A DNA stretch of 64,000 nt from CAZUMW01 sp964621615 (GTDB lineage: Bacteria; Desulfobacterota; WTBG01; CAIYCZ01; CAIRTM01), in contig CAZUMW010000003.1 in assembly GCA_964621615.1 (NCBI GenBank), positions 62,001 to 126,000 on the forward strand. Reading direction: 5' to 3'. The notes under the pieces are model-generated. The model saw only the letters and a list, made by a program, of their open reading frames with translations. It did no database searches and had not been told where the DNA came from. Positions 1 through 7,976 of the stretch are shown here, in pieces; positions within the stretch are counted from its first letter, which is position 1; each line of letters opens with the position of its first letter. A program made the position numbers and the translations under genes.

Positions 1-215
1 AGTGATATTTCTGCCCCGGAAAGGCCCTCCTCCTGCAGATCCATCCGGCCGTTTTCGTTCTCGTCAATGAAACAATAGCCTGAGATCTGTCCCCGTAACA
101 GTGGTTGGGAGGATATGTCTCGGCTGTCGGCGCCGTAGAGGGTGAGCGGCAACAACACGGCTGAAACCACTGCGGTACAAAGGAAATATTTTATTGTGTG
201 AGCTTTAATAATCAT
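1..215 (-). CDS. Secreted protein with SdrD_B-like domain (partial, C-terminus outside window)
   Basis: An open frame runs from ATG at 215 off the left edge. The first ~27 residues form a signal peptide (MIIKAHTIKYF, then a hydrophobic run ending near LYGAD). Residues ~42-70 read GQISGYCFIDENENGR followed by MDLQEEGLSGAEI. That is the start pattern of SdrD_B/Cna-B-like beta-sandwich repeats (G-x-V-F-x-D-x-N-x-N-G-x-x-D-x-x-E-x-G-L-x-G), which are found in exported adhesin-like proteins. The family call rests on this motif only; the rest of the protein is not visible. The ribosome site is weak. It lies downstream of, and on the same strand as, the beta-helix lipoprotein, so the two may belong to one surface-protein locus. 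Confidence 0.72.
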   Translation of the reverse strand, partial: MIIKAHTIKYFLCTAVVSAVLLPLTLYGADSRDISSQPLLRGQISGYCFIDENENGRMDLQEEGLSGAEIS

Positions 216-388
216 TTTTTTGCATTGCGGAATGAAGCTGTGACATTGACTTGTCAGCAGCAGCCTGCGGCGCGCTTGTGCTGCCGGTAATTAAATAAAA
301 ATTAAGATCGCGGGGGCACAGCTCTGAAACGTTGAGCGCGTTCGATATCCTGCAGCAAGCACCGTGCAGTCATGCAGTATAGCTTTTG

Positions 389-1666
389 TTAGTGGAGCTC
401 ATCGTACAGTATGTTTGGCAAGGAATCATATTGAGAGGTTACGTTATTGTACATGCCGGTCCAGTCACCATCTGCGGGAGCGCTGAGCGCACCGTCCGCG
501 TTGGTGTCGCCACCGTGAAGATCGTCCTTATATGAAGTAAAATATACTCCCTGCGCATCGTGATTGTGAATATTGCCGTAATGGATTATTTCGCTATCCC
601 GCATAAATTTAACAATGACGTTGGGAGCAAGAGTAAGCGATGCGGTTTCTTCCACCCAAAGGTCGTTATCGTCAACCACAAACGGCACCTCTTTTTCCTC
701 CCAGGATACCCGGGACACAAAACGATGCGGATAATCCAGAAATATGCCGTTGTAGGTATTTTTTCGGGAGGAATTGTCAGGGTCATGGAAGCTGTTTGAC
801 GCATTGAGGTCAAAGGTGGTGTTAATGAACAGCGGCTTTGTGTTGTCATAGAAAATGCAATTTTTAATTATTGTCCCGGCAGCAGCATCGGATGCATCGA
901 GCGCTCCGGCTGTCAGCCCGTCATTGCCGGCGAATGTGCAGTTGTCCAGCGTGGCCCGGGCATCCCATATTTCCATAGCGGTGTCAGCATAGGAGAACCG
1001 GCAGTGAGAAAAAACAGACCCGCTTGACTGAATAAATACCCCGGACCAGTCACCGGATACCGGAGCGGTATTGGAGCCGTCACTGTTTGTGTCGCCTCCC
1101 CACTCATCATCACAGTACGTTGTCCACACTATGGGGTGAGCTGCTGTTCCGTTTGCCAGAATGGTTCCGGCATTCCCCACGCTCAGCGCGGGTCCCTCGT
1201 CCGGGTCAAATTTAATAATGGCCCCGGGCTCGATTTCAAGCGTGGCGTTTACCCAGCAGTCCCATGCTTTTATCACATATATGGTGCATTTTTCCCAGGT
1301 GGTATTTGTTTCGATGTCCTGAGTAACTTCAACGACGGGTGGCGGATCTATAGTAATGGTTATGGCAGCCTTGCCGATTTCACCGTTTGTGTTTGTTGCG
1401 GTCAGCGTTATGTCATGTGTCCCCGGAGAAAGGCTGCTTTTGGTAAAATCGGTGCCTGTGCCAAGCAGCCCGTCAAGCGATGATTCCCACACCATATTTT
1501 CTGTTATATCGCCGTCCGCCTGGTCTATTGCTTTGCCGGAAAAGAATATCTCTTCACAGTAGCTGTAGCGGTCCAGCGGCTGAGGCGAAATGATCACGGT
1601 CAATGGTTTGCATCCGGCCGTCAGCGCTATTGAAAAAAGTAAAAAAGCAGCATATTTTTTCAGCAT
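389..1666 (-). CDS. Lipoprotein with Ig-like domain and right-handed beta-helix repeats
   Basis: 425 aa. The N-terminus is a lipoprotein signal with lipobox LTAGC (Cys19). Residues ~25-108 resemble an Ig/PKD-like sandwich (DGDITENMVW, GTHDITLTATNTNGE). The remainder is a right-handed parallel beta-helix with two copies of an acidic insertion: GGDTNSDGSNTAPVSGDWSG and GGDTNADGALSAPADGDWTG. These occur in surface or secreted beta-helix proteins of many anaerobes. The protein ends abruptly after the second copy with an atypical tail (YDSLPNILYDELH), so the 3' end may be truncated. Binding or enzymatic function cannot be told from the sequence. A sigma-70-like promoter lies ~75 bp upstream. Confidence 0.85.
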   Translation of the reverse strand: MLKKYAAFLLFSIALTAGCKPLTVIISPQPLDRYSYCEEIFFSGKAIDQADGDITENMVWESSLDGLLGTGTDFTKSSLSPGTHDITLTATNTNGEIGKAAITITIDPPPVVEVTQDIETNTTWEKCTIYVIKAWDCWVNATLEIEPGAIIKFDPDEGPALSVGNAGTILANGTAAHPIVWTTYCDDEWGGDTNSDGSNTAPVSGDWSGVFIQSSGSVFSHCRFSYADTAMEIWDARATLDNCTFAGNDGLTAGALDASDAAAGTIIKNCIFYDNTKPLFINTTFDLNASNSFHDPDNSSRKNTYNGIFLDYPHRFVSRVSWEEKEVPFVVDDNDLWVEETASLTLAPNVIVKFMRDSEIIHYGNIHNHDAQGVYFTSYKDDLHGGDTNADGALSAPADGDWTGMYNNVTSQYDSLPNILYDELH

Positions 1667-1739
1667 GACTCCCCCCTGTCATATGTGTTTAACAGTTGCC
1701 GGAAAAGGCTAACATATTCCTGCACCCCCCTATTTAAAA

Positions 1740-1767
1740 AATATAGAAAATATATTTTATATGTCAA
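1740..1767 (-). promoter_or_regulatory. Sigma-70-type promoter for the beta-helix lipoprotein
   Basis: On the minus strand TTGACA (1762-1767) is followed by a 16-bp spacer and TATATT (1740-1745) in a very AT-rich stretch. The lipoprotein ATG is ~75 bp downstream. Confidence 0.65.
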
Positions 1768-1931
1768 TCAAAGATTATTTTTTATTTTAATTTGTTAAAT
1801 TTAAAACATAGATGAGCGCCCATTTATATGCAGTCCAAAAAGAAACGGAGGAATAAACGCTATTGTCGGGGTGATTGGTCGATTGCCGGGTGACAAAATA
1901 ACCGTATAGCCCTGTGCAGTCCAGAAGGACC

Positions 1932-2140
1932 AGGGGCACATCTTCATATGTCAGATTATTACTTGGGGAATTTTATCGGTCTTGAAAATAGGGCGCTGTT
2001 CATTGCCTTTGGATAGGACATGATAGTAGGTTTCGGGATAATCTATGCGAAGTGGCCGTGGTGGCGCTTCAATGCGTAGTACTGTGCGCGGCCGGCTAAT
2101 ACTTGCCGATCGTTATATGACATATGAAGATGTGACCCCT
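1932..2140. mobile_element. Internally deleted RAYT-type transposon (REP-associated tyrosine transposase MITE)
   Basis: A ~209-bp unit is bounded by inverted repeats. CACATCTTCATATGTCA at 1937-1953 is an exact inverse of 2118-2134, and the match continues outward through AGGGG with one indel. The interior on the minus strand encodes the N-terminal piece of a REP-associated tyrosine transposase and nothing else. Both ends with only a start of the transposase is the expected product of an internal deletion, so the unit is non-autonomous. The assignment rests on the recognisable protein fragment and the terminal repeats. Confidence 0.7.
1951..2103 (-). pseudogene. Transposase remnant, RAYT/Y1 family (N-terminal fragment)
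   Basis: Minus-strand translation gives LRIEAPPRPLRIDYPETYYH, then VLSKGNEQRPIFKTDK, then a stop at 1951-1953. RPLRIxYPGxxYHVxxRGNxRxxIF is the standard N-terminus of REP-associated tyrosine transposases (Transposase_17, HUH family). Only ~45 of the usual ~200-300 residues remain. The HUH motif and catalytic tyrosine are absent, and no in-frame ATG is left after the upstream stop. It is dead and lies inside the inverted-repeat-bounded unit. Confidence 0.75.
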
Positions 2141-2170
2141 TTTTCCCTGACCCCTTTTTCCCTTTTTCCC
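2134..2170. repeat. Short tandem repeat GACCCCTTTTTCCCT
   Basis: GACCCCTTTTTCCCT occurs twice in tandem (2134-2148, 2149-2163) followed by a partial third unit TTTTCCC. It abuts the outer end of the RAYT-derived element and precedes the 3' end of the DUF4412-like gene. It probably arose from repeated copies of the element's terminal GGGGTC motif. Confidence 0.7.
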
Positions 2171-2187
2171 TCATTTGAACATTCCCG

Positions 2188-3033
2188 TCAGCGCCTTCTT
2201 TTGAACAGCCTTTTGCGCTCCCCCGGCTTTTTCAGCCGCTTTCCGAATTTTCCGCCGGTTATAAGCTGGACTATGTTTTTACACTCTATGTAATCTTCAG
2301 GTATTTCAAATAGCCGTTCATCAGGCACTTTTTTCTGTATGTTCGTGAATCGTACCCTTGTTGTACCCTCCACGCCTTTTGCCGTAGTAAAATCATTGAT
2401 TATTTTAATCGGAAACCGGTTCAGCTCCTGTGCAAGCCATGCATGGATGTCACATTTCATGCCGCTGGCAAGTGTCATGACAAGGTGTATTTTTTCACAC
2501 GTATAGCCGTCCAGAGTTTCTGTGCCCAGCTTTTCCTTGTGCTCTATTTTTGCACGTTTGTCATCATAGCGTTCTTTCATTTCGCCCAGCAGCTCACGGG
2601 TTCGCTCCGGATCGAGCTCCATGTAGGTTTTTTTTGCAGGAAGGACGAGGTAGGCCTCCTTTTCAAGGGGATAGCGGAGCATGTAGGAACCGCTTAGCAT
2701 GACCGGCTTTTCGGCCCAGGGAATGTCAAGCGTGCTTTTATTATCGATGCGCACGCCGGTGATGCTTTTCTTGTAGACACGTGAGTCTGTGGTGACAGTT
2801 GCTCCCAGCGTTTTTGTCGCGGTCGACATATCGGCAACAAGCGACACATTGACCGTTTCCCAGTCCAGATAGCCGGTCACTTTTTCCAGGTTCAGATCGA
2901 CCCCCAGCGTTTTCAGCGCTTCTTCAGCACCGTACTGTTCGAGCTTTTTACCGATGTCCCCAAGGTCGAAACACCGGCCGGTAGCGGGAATGAGCAGCAG
3001 CATAAAAAGCACTGTTCCGATCCATTTTTTCAC
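2188..3033 (-). CDS. Exported DUF4412-like protein
   Basis: 281 aa from the GTG at 3031-3033, which has AAAGGAGG just upstream and gives a clean signal peptide (VKKWIGTVLFMLLLIPATGRCF). An in-frame ATG at 3054 has no ribosome site. The mature part resembles DUF4412, a periplasmic beta-sheet domain related to LolA/LolB folds: YVLPAKKTYMELDP-like strands, GTETLDGYTCEKIHLV, and a C-terminal DERLFEIPEDY. The tail is strongly basic (GERKRLFKRRR). The reaction or ligand is unknown. A REP-like hairpin lies immediately upstream, and RAYT debris lies downstream. Confidence 0.8.
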   Translation of the reverse strand: MKKWIGTVLFMLLLIPATGRCFDLGDIGKKLEQYGAEEALKTLGVDLNLEKVTGYLDWETVNVSLVADMSTATKTLGATVTTDSRVYKKSITGVRIDNKSTLDIPWAEKPVMLSGSYMLRYPLEKEAYLVLPAKKTYMELDPERTRELLGEMKERYDDKRAKIEHKEKLGTETLDGYTCEKIHLVMTLASGMKCDIHAWLAQELNRFPIKIINDFTTAKGVEGTTRVRFTNIQKKVPDERLFEIPEDYIECKNIVQLITGGKFGKRLKKPGERKRLFKRRR

Positions 3034-3052
3034 GCAGCCTCCTTTGGGCAGC

Positions 3053-3088
3053 ATTATTGCCGGACAGGCTTCGCTTTGTCCGGCCTAC
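3053..3088 (-). repeat. REP-like palindromic repeat, copy 1
   Basis: Read on the minus strand it is GTAGGCCGGACA, a 10-nt loop, then TGTCCGGCAATAAT. The stem GCCGGACA/TGTCCGGC is perfect. The same flanks and stem recur at 6500-6531 on the plus strand, so this is a dispersed element and not just a local hairpin. Confidence 0.65.
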
Positions 3089-3288
3089 AGCTGGTCTTGG
3101 CTTGACTCACCATTTGGCATTAATTTGAAAGGGGGCGGGAGGGATTTTACCTCCATCAGCCCGGCGAAGCCGAAAACGCAAAGTACGGCATTACACATTC
3201 CAATAACCTGTAGAGTAGAAAACTATTCAGTAACTAAGAACGAACCCGTTAAAATCAATGGTGTTCGGTTGCAGATTTTCAATCCGGA

Positions 3289-4395
3289 TCACAGATATAT
3301 AAGTGAGGCAAAAAACGTATCGTAAAATTCTTTGAAGCGGTTGTTTTTAACAGCGTCGCGCATATCTCTGCAGAGGGAGAGGTAATAATGAATGTTGTGG
3401 ATCGTCATCAGAATTACGGCGGTAATTTCATTTGCCATGAAGAGATGACGGATATAGGAGCGCGAAAAATGTCTGCAGGTATAGCAGGCGCAGGTCTCAT
3501 CGATCGGCCGCATGTCATCCCGGTGGCATGCGTTTTTTATGCGCAGCCGGCCCTCGCGGTAGAAACACATGCCTGTCCGGGCGCAGCGGGTGGGCAGCAC
3601 ACAGTCAAACATATCGATGCCGAAGCTTACTGCGCGGACGATGTCTTCGGGGAATCCGATGCCCATGAGATAGCGGGGCTTGCCGGCGGGAAGCAGCGAT
3701 GCGGCATATTTGATAACCGGGTAGCTTTCCTGCATGTTTTCCCCGACCGAAAAGCCGCCGAGGGCATAGCCCGGCAGATCAAGTGAGATAAGGGACTCGG
3801 CGCTTTGCCGGCGGAGATCGTTGTGCAGGCCGCCCTGTACAATGCCGAACAGTGAAGATTCGGGGCTGGACCACGCAGCGCGCGATTTTTCTGCCCAGAG
3901 CGCGCTGCGGCGTACGGCAGCTGCGATATCTTTTTTTGCGGCATCGGCGGGTGGGCATTCATCAAGCTGCATCATAATATCCACGCCGAAGCTCTCCTGT
4001 GTTTTCACCACATTCTCAGGCGTGAAAACAAAAGTAGAGCCATCGATGTGTGATTTAAACGATACCCCTTCGTCTGACACGCTGCGCAGATCGGCAAGGG
4101 AATACACCTGATAGCCGCCCGAGTCGGTCAGGATGGGGCCGTCCCAGGCAATATAGTTGTGCAGGCCGCGGGCTTTTGAAATAATGTCGCATCCCGGGCG
4201 CAGAAACAGATGGTAGGTGTTGCCCAGGATGATGCCGGCGCCAAGATCTGAAAGGTCGCGCGGAGTGAGGGCTTTTACCGTGCCCTGAGTCCCGACCGGC
4301 ATGAACACCGGTGTTTCGACGACCCCGTGCGGGAGCGTTAATGTACCTGTCCGGGCACCGGTGTTGCTGTCTGATGTGGTGCAGATAAAATCCAT
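3289..4395 (-). CDS. tgt: tRNA-guanine transglycosylase (queuine/preQ1 insertion)
   Basis: 368 aa from ATG 4395 (MDFICTTSDSNTGARTGTL). The in-frame codons upstream to 4482 add residues not typical of the family. The enzyme exchanges guanine at position 34 of tRNAs with GUN anticodons for preQ1, in queuosine synthesis. Seen: TDSGGYQVYSL with the general-base Asp, GIDMFDCVLPTR with the nucleophilic Asp, and the zinc site CACYTC followed by His in MTIHNIHYYL. Length is normal. queA is not adjacent. No clear Shine-Dalgarno precedes the chosen ATG, so the start is less certain than the identity. Confidence 0.95.
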   Translation of the reverse strand: MDFICTTSDSNTGARTGTLTLPHGVVETPVFMPVGTQGTVKALTPRDLSDLGAGIILGNTYHLFLRPGCDIISKARGLHNYIAWDGPILTDSGGYQVYSLADLRSVSDEGVSFKSHIDGSTFVFTPENVVKTQESFGVDIMMQLDECPPADAAKKDIAAAVRRSALWAEKSRAAWSSPESSLFGIVQGGLHNDLRRQSAESLISLDLPGYALGGFSVGENMQESYPVIKYAASLLPAGKPRYLMGIGFPEDIVRAVSFGIDMFDCVLPTRCARTGMCFYREGRLRIKNACHRDDMRPIDETCACYTCRHFSRSYIRHLFMANEITAVILMTIHNIHYYLSLCRDMRDAVKNNRFKEFYDTFFASLIYL

Positions 4396-4618
4396 TGTTA
4401 TGAGGTCAGAGATATGTGTAATTTGGCAATTGACAGGGAACCATATGCGGCGGGCACCGGTCTGCTTTGCCTTGGAAAGCATAATACCAAAAAAGCGGGC
4501 CGGGAATCAAGCACGCGTATCTATAAGGATACACGGTAACATGATTTCGAATACAGTGAAGCCGGCACCCCTGCCAGCGGGGGGATAGATGTGCAAGCGG
4601 AGCTGCCGGAGCGTACTG

Positions 4619-4822
4619 TTATAACGATTGCAGCAGTGGCGATTTTTTGTCATCAACAGCACTGAATGGGTGCTCTGCTGTTTTTTTCGCTGCGGGTGTG
4701 TAGGGGGCTCTCTGAGCATCCTGCAGGCTGAGCGTAGCGGACAGATTCAGGTTGTGATCTCCCGGTTTTTCAAGCAGCGCGCATGCTGCAAAAGCAGCTG
4801 CAATAATAAGTATCTTTTTCAT
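4619..4822 (-). CDS. Small secreted or lipoprotein-like peptide, unknown function
   Basis: 67 aa from ATG 4822, preceded by AGAAAGG at a good distance. It begins MKKILIIAAAFAACALLEKP, a short signal peptide with a possible lipobox (FAAC, Cys14). The mature part has no recognised domain. It lies upstream of tgt on the same strand, ~220 bp away. The signal-like start and ribosome site support a real gene, but the small size leaves doubt. Confidence 0.5.
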   Translation of the reverse strand: MKKILIIAAAFAACALLEKPGDHNLNLSATLSLQDAQRAPYTPAAKKTAEHPFSAVDDKKSPLLQSL

Positions 4823-5146
4823 GGGCATACCTTTCTGTAACATGTCTATATATTGTAGTATATTTCTTTTTAAATTCAATATGTAGTATTTTTAATTAAC
4901 AAAAAAAAACTTTTAGGTGTCCTGCAGTTCCATGAACCACAGACTTATACACAAGTATTGCACATGGGTGTGACAGATGAGGTCACAAGGGGGAATTTTT
5001 TTTATCTTTGGTGGCGTCAAGGCTATATGATAGTATAAAAATAAACAATCTTTTATTATTAAATTTGATATAATATCAATATAATTTTTGCTATAAACTT
5101 TGAATATGCGGAACAACTTTTTAAAAAACCAGCATGGTATTGGTTC

Positions 5147-6496
5147 ATGAATCGCATTTTTCAGATAAGCAAATATGTTCTTCTGGTCGGGTTGCCCTGT
5201 GTGCTGGGAGTATGCCTTCTGGTACGGCAGCGCTATCCCGATATAGAAGCCGCTCAGTGGGTATTTGTCATCGCACTGGCCGGGTTTGTGGGGATCAGCA
5301 CCAACACCATAGCCATCAGGATGCTGTTTCGCCCCAAAGAGCCGACGTTTTTCGGCAGGCAGGGTATCATTCCGAAAAACAAGATCCGCATTGCACAGAA
5401 GATCGCCGATGAAACCGAAAAGCGGCTGCTCAATGTTGAAACCATTATGGTTCACATTGAAAAGGGGAGGGTAATCGAGGAAACCGTGGGCACATTCTCC
5501 CGGGCTCTTGAACAATATCTCGCAGATCCTGAAAACAGAAAAACAATAGCCGATACGATACGAAAGTATTATGCCGCGTATGCAGACAGCCTGTTTACCT
5601 GGGCAACCACCGCCAGCGAGCGGTACCTTGCCGATCTGATCGGGAAACAGCTTACCGTGGAAACGGTCTGGAGCTGGATCAAGCCCCGGCTCAAGACCTT
5701 TTTTGAATCACCGGGGCTCAGGGAACGTGCATCCCGGTGGATTATCGACAATCTGACGCGCAGGATACCTGAGATAGCCGATATGCTTTCCGCGATGCTT
5801 GATCGCTATATCGACAATCAGGTCCGGTGGAAGCGAACGCTTTTGAAAGTGGTAAAGGAAGTTTCCGGCGTCAGAAAAGAGATTATTGCAGACACCATCC
5901 GAGACATTCTCAACAGCCCGGAAACCTACCACTATATCGTGAAAATTGTCGAACAGAATCTGGATAACATCGAGGAATATTTCGAACAGCCCGATATCCA
6001 GCAGAAAATAGAACGGATGCACCATACCCTGAAAACCTATTTCCTCCAGACCACACGGGAAAAAGCCATCCCCTGGGCGCGCCAGCGGATCGACAGCTTT
6101 CTTGAGAGCGAACAGTCCTGGGTGATTATCGACCGGTATATGGTTCGGGTGCTGAATTCGCTTTCAAGCGCGTTTAAAGCATATCTCCAGCGCCCCGAGC
6201 ATGTTGAAACCATCCGCAGGTTTATCCCCGGCGTTATCGACAAGTTAAATATTACACAAATTGTTAAGGAAAACATTGAGGGACAGGATACGGAAGAATT
6301 CGAGCGAATGATTATGAAAATGACCGGTGAAAATTTTGCTGCAATCGAAGCGCTGGGCGGTATTCTGGGTATGCTGGCCGGTCTTGCGATCAAAGCGCCC
6401 CTGTTTCTCATCATTTTGCCGTCGGGCATTGCGGCATTTCTGGGTGTGGAATATGTGCTGATGAAGATTAAAAAAATATTCTTGGATCGCCGGTAG
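5147..6496 (+). CDS. DUF445 family membrane protein (YheB/YjiN type)
   Basis: 449 aa. Two hydrophobic segments lie near the N-terminus (LLVGLPCVLGVCLLV; WVFVIALAGFVGISTNTIAIRMLF). The TNTIAIRMLFRPKEP stretch is the DUF445 signature, followed by a long helical region and a C-terminal hairpin of two membrane segments (LGGILGMLAGLAIKA; LFLIILPSGIAAFLGVEYV). Members are widespread, with proposed roles in envelope or spore assembly but no established activity. The ~320 bp upstream from 4823 is AT-rich with no clear promoter or other gene. A REP-like hairpin follows immediately and may serve as 3' structure. Confidence 0.88.
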   Translation: MNRIFQISKYVLLVGLPCVLGVCLLVRQRYPDIEAAQWVFVIALAGFVGISTNTIAIRMLFRPKEPTFFGRQGIIPKNKIRIAQKIADETEKRLLNVETIMVHIEKGRVIEETVGTFSRALEQYLADPENRKTIADTIRKYYAAYADSLFTWATTASERYLADLIGKQLTVETVWSWIKPRLKTFFESPGLRERASRWIIDNLTRRIPEIADMLSAMLDRYIDNQVRWKRTLLKVVKEVSGVRKEIIADTIRDILNSPETYHYIVKIVEQNLDNIEEYFEQPDIQQKIERMHHTLKTYFLQTTREKAIPWARQRIDSFLESEQSWVIIDRYMVRVLNSLSSAFKAYLQRPEHVETIRRFIPGVIDKLNITQIVKENIEGQDTEEFERMIMKMTGENFAAIEALGGILGMLAGLAIKAPLFLIILPSGIAAFLGVEYVLMKIKKIFLDRR

Positions 6497-6499
6497 AGG

Positions 6500-6531
6500 G
6501 TAGGCCGGACAATTGTTTGTCCGGCAATAAT
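6500..6531 (+). repeat. REP-like palindromic repeat, copy 2
   Basis: GTAGGCCGGACA, a 6-nt loop, then TGTCCGGCAATAAT; stem and flanks match copy 1 at 3053-3088. A further GCCGGCCTA at 6536-6544 pairs with the outer TAGGCCGG, giving an alternative larger fold. It sits between convergent genes. Confidence 0.65.
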
Positions 6532-6631
6532 AACTGCCGGCCTAGGACAGCATATCTGGAGGTTTTTTGACTTTTTGATATATGAGGAAGATATGAAAAA
6601 AATTACTTTTGATTCGAAAATGGACAAAAAG

Positions 6632-7756
6632 TCATTCAGGTATATGAGACGTGTTATTGTGATTCAGTCTCTTTACCAGATAATGCACCGCAAGCCCGGC
6701 AAGAAAACCGTATGCCATATTGCTCGCAACCGACACAACAACCGTTGCCCCCAAAGGTGCTGCGTCTTTTTTCAAACGCACATCTTTTGCAAACTTGATG
6801 AGCTCTATTCCGACCAGAAACATCATGGCACCGATAATGGCGGTGGGGAACGCGGCAAACAGCGCCGCAATCGACGAGCACAGAAACAGGCCCAGCAGGA
6901 TTTCGATTGCCCCTTCCATGATGTTTGCCCCGCCTGAGCGCGCGCCGAAGTAGTACTGGCCGGCAAGCCCGCCTGCGCCGTGACACATCGGCATGCCCCC
7001 GAACAGCGGCAGAATGAGATTCATGATTCCCATATTAAACGAGAGCTGCTTTTCGCTCACCTGCCGGTCGGGCCAGTAGGTTTTTATCAGCAGCGCAGTC
7101 GCAATTACTGCATTGGTTGCAGTGAGGGGAATTTGTGCAAACCCCGCCAGCACCATTGATCGCCACATGTCTGCGGGGTGAAAGCCGGTAAATTCCGGGA
7201 CGCAGATCTCCGGGGCACCAATGATGCCGAGATTCCTTTTGAGAGCGATAATACATGTGCCAAGGATAACGAGGATAATTGCTGCAGGGGCATAGCGGTT
7301 TTGGCGCAGCAGCACTACGATAACTAATGAAACCGCGCCCAGAGCCCACCAGGTCGACAGCATTGAAAATGCCTCAACGCTCAAGAGAGTGCCGAGCGCA
7401 ATCTGGATGCCCCGTATCACCGAAACAGGGGTGATGTCGGCGATCCGGCCTATTACGCCGGTGACCCCCAAAAAAAGCCATATAATGCCCATGGCAAAGC
7501 CTGATGCATATATCATCGAGGGCGTCCACTGCTGGGCAATGGCGATAACGGCAATCACCTTCATCGGCTGAATGGGTATTGGAATGCGGTATACAATACC
7601 GGTTGCGATATTTGCTATTCCCAACATAATAAGAAGCCCGGCGGGATTCAGGTCGCAGACGACGATGTAGCCAATCGCCAGCGGTAACAGTGTCCCGAAG
7701 TCGCCCATTGAACCGGCAAGCTCCCGCATATTGAATTCAAACGACCCTGCTTTCAC
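6632..7756 (-). CDS. MOT1-type molybdate/sulfate transporter
   Basis: 374 aa starting at GTG 7756 with AAAGGA upstream. Multi-pass inner-membrane protein of the SulP-related MOT1 family (putative sulfate/molybdate transporter). The two family blocks are present: ELAGSMGDFGTLLPLAIG at residues ~12-29, and GGMPMCHGAGGLAGQYYFGA around residue 255. The protein lacks the STAS domain of classical SulP carriers. Molybdate or tungstate uptake would suit an anaerobe using molybdo/tungsto-enzymes, but substrate choice between molybdate and sulfate cannot be read here. No molybdenum-cofactor riboswitch was recognised upstream. Confidence 0.88.
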   Translation of the reverse strand: MKAGSFEFNMRELAGSMGDFGTLLPLAIGYIVVCDLNPAGLLIMLGIANIATGIVYRIPIPIQPMKVIAVIAIAQQWTPSMIYASGFAMGIIWLFLGVTGVIGRIADITPVSVIRGIQIALGTLLSVEAFSMLSTWWALGAVSLVIVVLLRQNRYAPAAIILVILGTCIIALKRNLGIIGAPEICVPEFTGFHPADMWRSMVLAGFAQIPLTATNAVIATALLIKTYWPDRQVSEKQLSFNMGIMNLILPLFGGMPMCHGAGGLAGQYYFGARSGGANIMEGAIEILLGLFLCSSIAALFAAFPTAIIGAMMFLVGIELIKFAKDVRLKKDAAPLGATVVVSVASNMAYGFLAGLAVHYLVKRLNHNNTSHIPE

Positions 7757-7902
7757 AAGAATTTCCTTTACCCTGTACCGCTTGACGGCCCGATAGAATT
7801 ACTGCTGATAATTGAGAAAATACCATAATCCGGGTTTCTATGAAACAAAGACGTTCTCTGTGCGTACTGTACAACGGCTGAACAGTAGCGCAGACATCGC
7901 AA

Positions 7903-7931
7903 TTGCAAGATACTCTGAAATAGACTATATT
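7903..7931 (+). promoter_or_regulatory. Candidate sigma-70 promoter for the FliD-like gene
   Basis: TTGCAA (7903-7908), 17-bp spacer, TATATT (7926-7931), about 45 bp before the ATG at 7977. The -10 box is good and the -35 box moderate. Confidence 0.5.
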
Positions 7932-7976
7932 TTTTAAGTATCATCAGACTGCACGTTTTACAGCAGGTGCTTTTGT

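Noticed and set aside
4913..5515. 200-codon minus-strand frame
   Set aside because: It is antisense to the DUF445 gene start and covers an AT-rich upstream region; no family resemblance.
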